Positions 59,336 through 64,000 of a stretch of DNA of 64,000 nt are shown here, piece after piece. Location: positions 503,258-567,257 of the forward strand of contig NW_004190416.2 in the NCBI RefSeq assembly GCF_000224145.3. Reading direction: 5' to 3'. The translations under genes and the position numbers were made by a program. The notes beneath the pieces were generated by a model. It searched no databases, was not told where the DNA came from, and saw nothing but the letters and a program-made list of their open reading frames with translations. Positions within the stretch are counted from its first letter, which is position 1. Each line of letters opens with the position of its first letter. Source of the stretch: Ciona intestinalis. Lineage: Eukaryota > Chordata > Ascidiacea > Phlebobranchia > Cionidae.

Positions 59336-60585
59336 TTAACCAACCTGAACATAAATAAGATGTTAATTATAAATACTTATGTAAGTTGTTTTAACAACTG
59401 TTGTTTTGTTGCTATTTCCTTTTGTCAACATATTTTTAAATCTTCGCTACCATAACCGAAGAGACAAATAAAGTTATTGCTTTTTATCAGAGTCCGTATA
59501 TAAACATAGATTAAATAAACTTTTTATTTTAAATTTTAGTTAATACAACTTTACAACAACAACCAAATTTGTGTTGTTTAAGCTGTAAATACACAGTGTA
59601 TATCAAATACATTTACGTAAGAAACGCAAATACGCAATGTATATGCAAAACAAAACGTGTAAATAAACTTGTAAATTCGCTCGTTCGACTAAATTTCGCC
59701 GTATATTGCTAAAAACGGGCAACTTTTGTGTTTAAATAAGTTGTTGGTATTGTGTATGTTGTGTTGTAGGGTTTTTCCCAGCTAACAATCTGCGGTGAAA
59801 TTATTCTGTACTGAGCATGTGCAAAGCGCCTGCGCACTAAAACATTACGTTGCACAAGTTTAAAATTGCCAATAAATGATGACACAGCACTAAAACGACC
59901 ACAAAACTAACCTAGATGTTTTTAATATTCGAAATTATTACTTGATCGGTTTTATATCCTGATTATTCTCTATCTTTCTATGTGTTTCAAGTTCTTACAG
60001 TATTTCTAAAATGGCGGCGCGATTTTGTTACGTCACAATTGTATAGAGCGGCGAACGCGAATCAGCCAATCACGCTTCGCGCAACGAGGTTACTTCGTTT
60101 CTTTAGATTTTCCGCATATATTCGTTTCATCACTTACAATTTCTCACAATAAATTGCTTATAAATATACAAGTATGTTTTATTTTGACAAAAAACTATAA
60201 ATCACGCCCCTGATAAGACCAACGTTTTGGGACCAACCGTATTTTATTTCGTACCCAGCTATATATTAAAACGATTTTGGTAAAGGGGATTTTTCAAAAA
60301 TTGTTGTCAACGGTTGCTATGCATTAAGCTTGGGTTTTATTTGTATTATTTTTACCAATTGGGCTTTAAATTGTTGAAATAAAGCTTAATTAACGTGTGT
60401 ATAATACACTTTATATAAATATATAATTATAGACACCGCTTAATTGTGGTTTAGCAGATTAATAGAAGTTTATAAATTAATTATTTTCAAACTTTAAGTT
60501 ATTACTTATATATGCCCTTTAAATTATCATGTTCGTATAAAGTATTGTATTTTAGGCTTTAGGCGATTACAGTTAAACACTTAAA
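59336..60585. promoter_or_regulatory. divergent promoter region between NRF1 and DRC12
   Basis: About 1.25 kb separates the NRF1 ATG (minus) from the DRC12 ATG (plus). At 59813-59838 two NRF1-like half sites sit close together (GAGCATGTGC and CGCCTGCGCAC). Near 60008-60070 there is a GC-rich island in an AT-rich setting, with AAAATGGCGGCGC (YY1-like), TTACGTCAC (CRE-like) and AGCCAAT (CCAAT box). These words are typical of TATA-less bidirectional promoters. The assignment is inference. Confidence 0.5.
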
Positions 60586-62365
60586 ATGCCACCCAAAAAG
60601 AAAAAGGGTAAAAAAGGCAAGAAAGGAAAAAAAGGGAAGAAAAAGGATGAACAGAAAGAAGAGGACAAATACAAGAAAACTGTTCGAGAAATATCTATTT
60701 TGAAAGACCACTTGGGTATTTAGAGTTTACTTAAATAAAATATATCATTAAAAACTTTGGTATGACAATATATTATAGTGATAAACGAAAAGTATTCTAT
60801 TACTTACACTGTTACACATAACATATTGTTTTATTTACAATTATGTTTGATAAGAGATATACATTTGTACTGTTGTGGGTGAATCATAACTTAATACCTT
60901 GATGCAGTTTAAGGTTTCCAGTTATAACTATTTCTTATCAAAACTAATTTTTTTTGTTTAAATAAATTAATGTCATATTTTTTCAGCCCATAGAAATGAG
61001 ATTGCCCGAAGATCAGAAGCTCATGCAACCGATGCAAAAGATCAACTTCAGAAAGTGGTTACAAAGCTCGATGCTCAGAAAGAAGAACAAAAAGACATCA
61101 GTGCCGATCTGACGAGGCAATACAAGACGATGCAAACTGAACTTGGGATAAGCGTCCATCAGTTGGAAGCTGAGGTAAATACAAATATCTCAACCTTTGT
61201 TTTACTACATGTTCATATTTCATGCAATATATATATATTCATCAGTTGAAAGCTGAAGTAATTAATGTGACTGAAATTCCTATTGTGAAAATAATAAAAT
61301 CTTTATTCTCGTAAATTTTAATCTTCATATCATACCTGTTATTATGACACTTTTAAACCCTTTGCCATAGGCTTTGAACAAAAGATTTGAATGCTGTTTT
61401 TTTTGTAAAATTTTCCACTTTGTTTACTACATCTTTCATGGAATATGGTTGTTCGAAATATAAAACAACTACTTTGTGTCACAGTTCAGAATTCTATTAT
61501 ACATAGGCTATCTGGGAAAAACACTGTCTGAAAATACACATATGAAGTTTCTTTTAAATTAAATCGAACTATATGCCATTACATTGTAAGTATTTAAATG
61601 ATTGTGTTATCTTGCCACAACTGATTCTACGGAACATTTTTATCAGGTTGGCCACCTGAGGCAGCAACTATCTCATTGCCAAATTGAGCTTGAACGAACG
61701 AAAAGTGAGAAAGAAAAAATGGAAAAGGAAAAGAATCAAAAAATTATTGAACTGGAGACAAAGATAGATGGAATGGAGGTGGAATATGGTTTGATAAATT
61801 TAATGATGAAACTTATTTATTCTAGCATGGGAGGGGCAAGGACGGTCGTTATAACACAGGTGTTCTGTTTCATACACCTCGTGCCCGCTTTTGAGTTACC
61901 ACGTATGTAACTTATTTATCCTCATATGGCGGGGCAACAACAGTCGTTATAACACAGGTGTTCTGTTTCATACACCTCGTGCCCGTTTGCAAGTTACCAC
62001 GTATGTTACTTATTGTGATATTTTTAATAATTGGTAACGTACCAGATTGTATCATTGAACTTTTGGAGGTCAGTCAGGCAAACCAACTACTGTACCTTGG
62101 CATCAATTCATTATAATCAAAAGTAGCAGCGTTAACCCTTGAACCCAGAACCTCTGAGCAGACACGCTAACTATTCTACCTTTTCACCAAGTCACAATCT
62201 TTTTTTCTGTAGGGAGCTTATGAAAGAGTCCTCACTGAGTCCCTGGATTCACTCATTGGAAAGATAGACACAACGAAGAGCAAATGGGAAGACCAGAGCA
62301 TCCACATCCAGGAGCAAAATAAGAAGATGTTGTTGGAGTTTGGGCTCAATCATCTTGATATATGA
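60586..62365 (+). CDS. DRC12: dynein regulatory complex subunit 12 (CCDC153)
   Basis: Four exons: 60586-60715, 60987-61174, 61647-61788 and 62217-62365; 202 residues, close to the vertebrate length of about 210. The Lys/Gly-rich start MPPKKKKGKKGKKGKKGK is typical. Nearly all the rest is coiled coil (RREIAR-type heptads, DLTRQYKTMQTELG, HLRQQLSHCQIELER). The end SLIGKIDTTKSKW ... LLEFGLNHLDI matches the conserved C-terminus of CCDC153. DRC12 is part of the nexin-dynein regulatory complex that links outer doublets and tunes dynein in motile cilia and sperm. For the last exon the first AG would run into a stop, so the acceptor GGGAG at 62212-62216 must be used. It gives the family sequence EYAYERVLTESLDSL. 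The gene is head-to-head with NRF1. Confidence 0.92.
61810..62015 (-). repeat. two reversed SINE-tail units, DRC12 intron 3
   Basis: GTTATAACACAGGTGTTCTG, CACCTCGTGCCCGCTTTTGA and ATCCTCATATGGCGGGGCAA, twice in a row. It starts about 25 bp after the exon 3 donor. Confidence 0.9.
62095..62196 (-). mobile_element. SINE head fragment, DRC12 intron 3
   Basis: Reversed tRNA-like head: GTTAACCCTTGAACCCAGAA, CCTCTGAGCAGACACGCTAA, then CTATTCTACC...CACCAAGTCA. With the tail units just before it this may be one SINE copy with a disrupted body. Confidence 0.65.
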
Positions 62366-63694
62366 TGCTTTTGCACACGGCACACAATTTTGCTCATGGC
62401 ATTTGCACACAGCATGTATTTTCAACTTAACAATTATGACATTTAATCTTTATGACATCATTTTTATATCGTTTAGGTTTGAAAGTCACATATTCTTTTA
62501 AGTTTAAGATTATTTTCTGACTGTCCACTGGTATGCTAAAATATCTTTATGGTCTTTTTATCACTGGCTACTTTTTTACAATGTCAAATTAACTTGAATG
62601 TATTACCTGACTGTTTTTTTACTAATTCATTGCCTGATAATGTTATTGTTTACCTGATTTATACACCTGTACTTTACCATAACATTGCATTCTACCTAAT
62701 ATGGGCATATGACGTCAGCGCTACTGTGACATCACACTGTGGGTTATCAATAAACAAACTGAGGTATTACATACAATGACTGACGAGCGCCACTTAACGG
62801 TAGTTTTTCGCCTTACTTATAACTGCTACTGGCGCCAGAGAGTATTAGAACGCCCTGACCTTCTAAAAATACGTTATGATCCAATTTTGCGACTGGAAGA
62901 TTGCATTAATTTTAACAAAATTGCTAAATGACTGGGTGTTATTACATTAGAGGTTACGTAGTTAAGTGCTACGTCACACGCACGTGTTACTTGTGACGTA
63001 TACAAAGATAGTCTTTCTACTCAGCGTGCACTTGTAATACAGAAAAGAATGCGCAAATTGGCAAATTATTGGCCCTTATCGGCCCTAACCTTGGCGTCGA
63101 GAAGAAAAATTGAATTAATCCAACTCACTCGGTATTTTCGTCATGCCGAAATGACCGGTCGCGACGCCAAGTCAAGGATATCACATTTCCCGTCGGCCGT
63201 AATAGCCCGACCTTATATTTACGTGCGAGAAATTGCAACAAAACGCGTGCATTACACACAAAGGGTATCCTAGCTTGTCATTATGTGTCCGAAAATTTGG
63301 CGACAATTTCGGTTTCCCCTTTAAGGTAAAAACGTCGCAGAAAATGTAATTTGCGTTACGGGGTCTGTTATTTTAAGCAAGCTAGCGTTTTGACTGTTGG
63401 CTTTACAGCTTAATTTAACTCACAACCACCAGTTAATAAACTGAACTTCCGTTGTTAGGTTAATCTACATTTTGAAATCGCCGCGCCTTTTTAGGAAGGG
63501 TGACCAGCTGAAACAATGTTAATTACATCCGGTATCCTGTACAAAGGAAGCCATATATACGGTACGGCTTCCCAATAGAAAAATGTACCAAGCACGACCG
63601 CCCATAAGAGATATCTCAGGTCGTGCAAGCACATGTAGTTTAATTAACGTAAACTTTAATTAAATTAGACCAACTTAATTGCACCCTAATTATA

Positions 63695-63889
63695 AAGGAG
63701 GGTGGGGAAGACAGGACACCTTTGACATAAAGTATTATCTAAATATCCTAATCGTGTTTTAAACAAATAACAGCGGTCTATGGGAGTCGCGAGGTTACGG
63801 TTTTATAATTCTTTGAATGTTATTCGTTTTCTACCAAATGGGTCGAGAAAATGGCATAAAAATATATCCTATTTCCAACTTCCCTATAA
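63695..63889 (+). mobile_element. MITE copy 21
   Basis: GGAGGGTGGGGAAGACAGGA at the left, TCCTAATCGTGTTTTAAACA and TTTATAATTCTTTGAATGTT inside. The right end is diverged (ATCCTATTTCCAACTTCCCT). Confidence 0.88.
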
Positions 63890-63939
63890 AAATAGTTTAC
63901 CGAAATCACTTTACTTTCCATCTCGCGTGTCAGAGTAAT

Positions 63940-64000
63940 CGGTCGTTATAACACTGGTGTTCTGTTTTATCCACCTAACTCGTGCATAGTTAAAACGACA
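63940..64000 (-). repeat. SINE-tail unit cut by the window edge
   Basis: GGTCGTTATAACACTGGTGT, TCTGTTTTATCCACCT, CTCGTGC: start of a reversed unit. Confidence 0.75.

Larger units (their letters stand above)
62366..64000. other. spacer downstream of DRC12
   Basis: No supported gene. Around 62940-63260 the sequence is richer in GC and CpG (ACGTCACACGCACGTG, TCGCGACGCCAAG) and could be a promoter or CpG-rich island, but no gene start is identifiable. The 74-codon frame at 63049-63273 has no family match. One MITE and one SINE-tail unit lie near the right edge. Confidence 0.5.

Noticed and set aside
1-64000. Retrovirus-like, LTR or Polinton-like elements
   Set aside because: I saw no reverse transcriptase, integrase, capsid or envelope-like reading frame and no paired long terminal repeats. 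The 0.96-kb direct repeat around the 500-N gap is better explained by contig overlap.

Overview
The window looks like nuclear DNA of a solitary ascidian of the Ciona type. It is AT-rich, its genes are split by many short introns with standard GT-AG borders, it has a recognisable chordate gene set, and it is full of a short terminal-inverted-repeat MITE and a tRNA-derived SINE with a composite tail. The species is inferred, not proven. Four runs of N (9276-9413, 18372-18871, 29855-29904, 58166-58215) mark assembly gaps, and two of them are flanked by near-identical sequence that is probably assembly artefact.

Layout: (i) 0.5-3.5 kb, minus strand: a protein with a GlnD/DUF294-like nucleotidyltransferase motif and C-terminal TPRs. 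(ii) 5.1-10.2 kb, plus: an ankyrin-repeat protein in seven or eight exons. (iii) 10.2-12.9 kb: MITE-rich spacer. (iv) 12.9-17.1 kb, plus: a complete six-exon zinc-dependent alcohol dehydrogenase. (v) 17.4-19.8 kb: a 0.96-kb sequence present twice around a 500-N gap. (vi) 20.0-25.9 kb, plus: a THEG/SPMAP2-like sperm protein, with four 5S rRNA genes in both orientations inside one intron. (vii) 26.1-30.4 kb, minus: a large coiled-coil protein whose main exon is studded with the octamer TGACGTCA, and which has an 18S rRNA 5' fragment in an intron. (viii) 33.9-39.2 kb, minus: a complete nine-exon carbohydrate sulfotransferase. (ix) 39-53.7 kb: a long gene-poor stretch of MITEs, SINEs and minisatellites. 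(x) 53.7-59.3 kb, minus: nuclear respiratory factor 1 (NRF1), its first three coding exons represented twice around a gap. (xi) 60.6-62.4 kb, plus: DRC12 (CCDC153), head-to-head with NRF1. (xii) 62.4-64 kb: spacer.

The genes do not form one pathway. Two of them (THEG-like and DRC12) belong to sperm or ciliary axonemes. NRF1 is a transcription factor whose likely promoter, shared with DRC12, contains NRF1-like half sites. All exon models were built by hand, by matching splice sites, reading phase and family motifs. No retrovirus-like or Polinton-like element was recognised. The most unusual signals are the 5S cluster nested in a protein gene, the TGACGTCA excess, the MITE family, and the allelic-looking duplication of the NRF1 5' exons.
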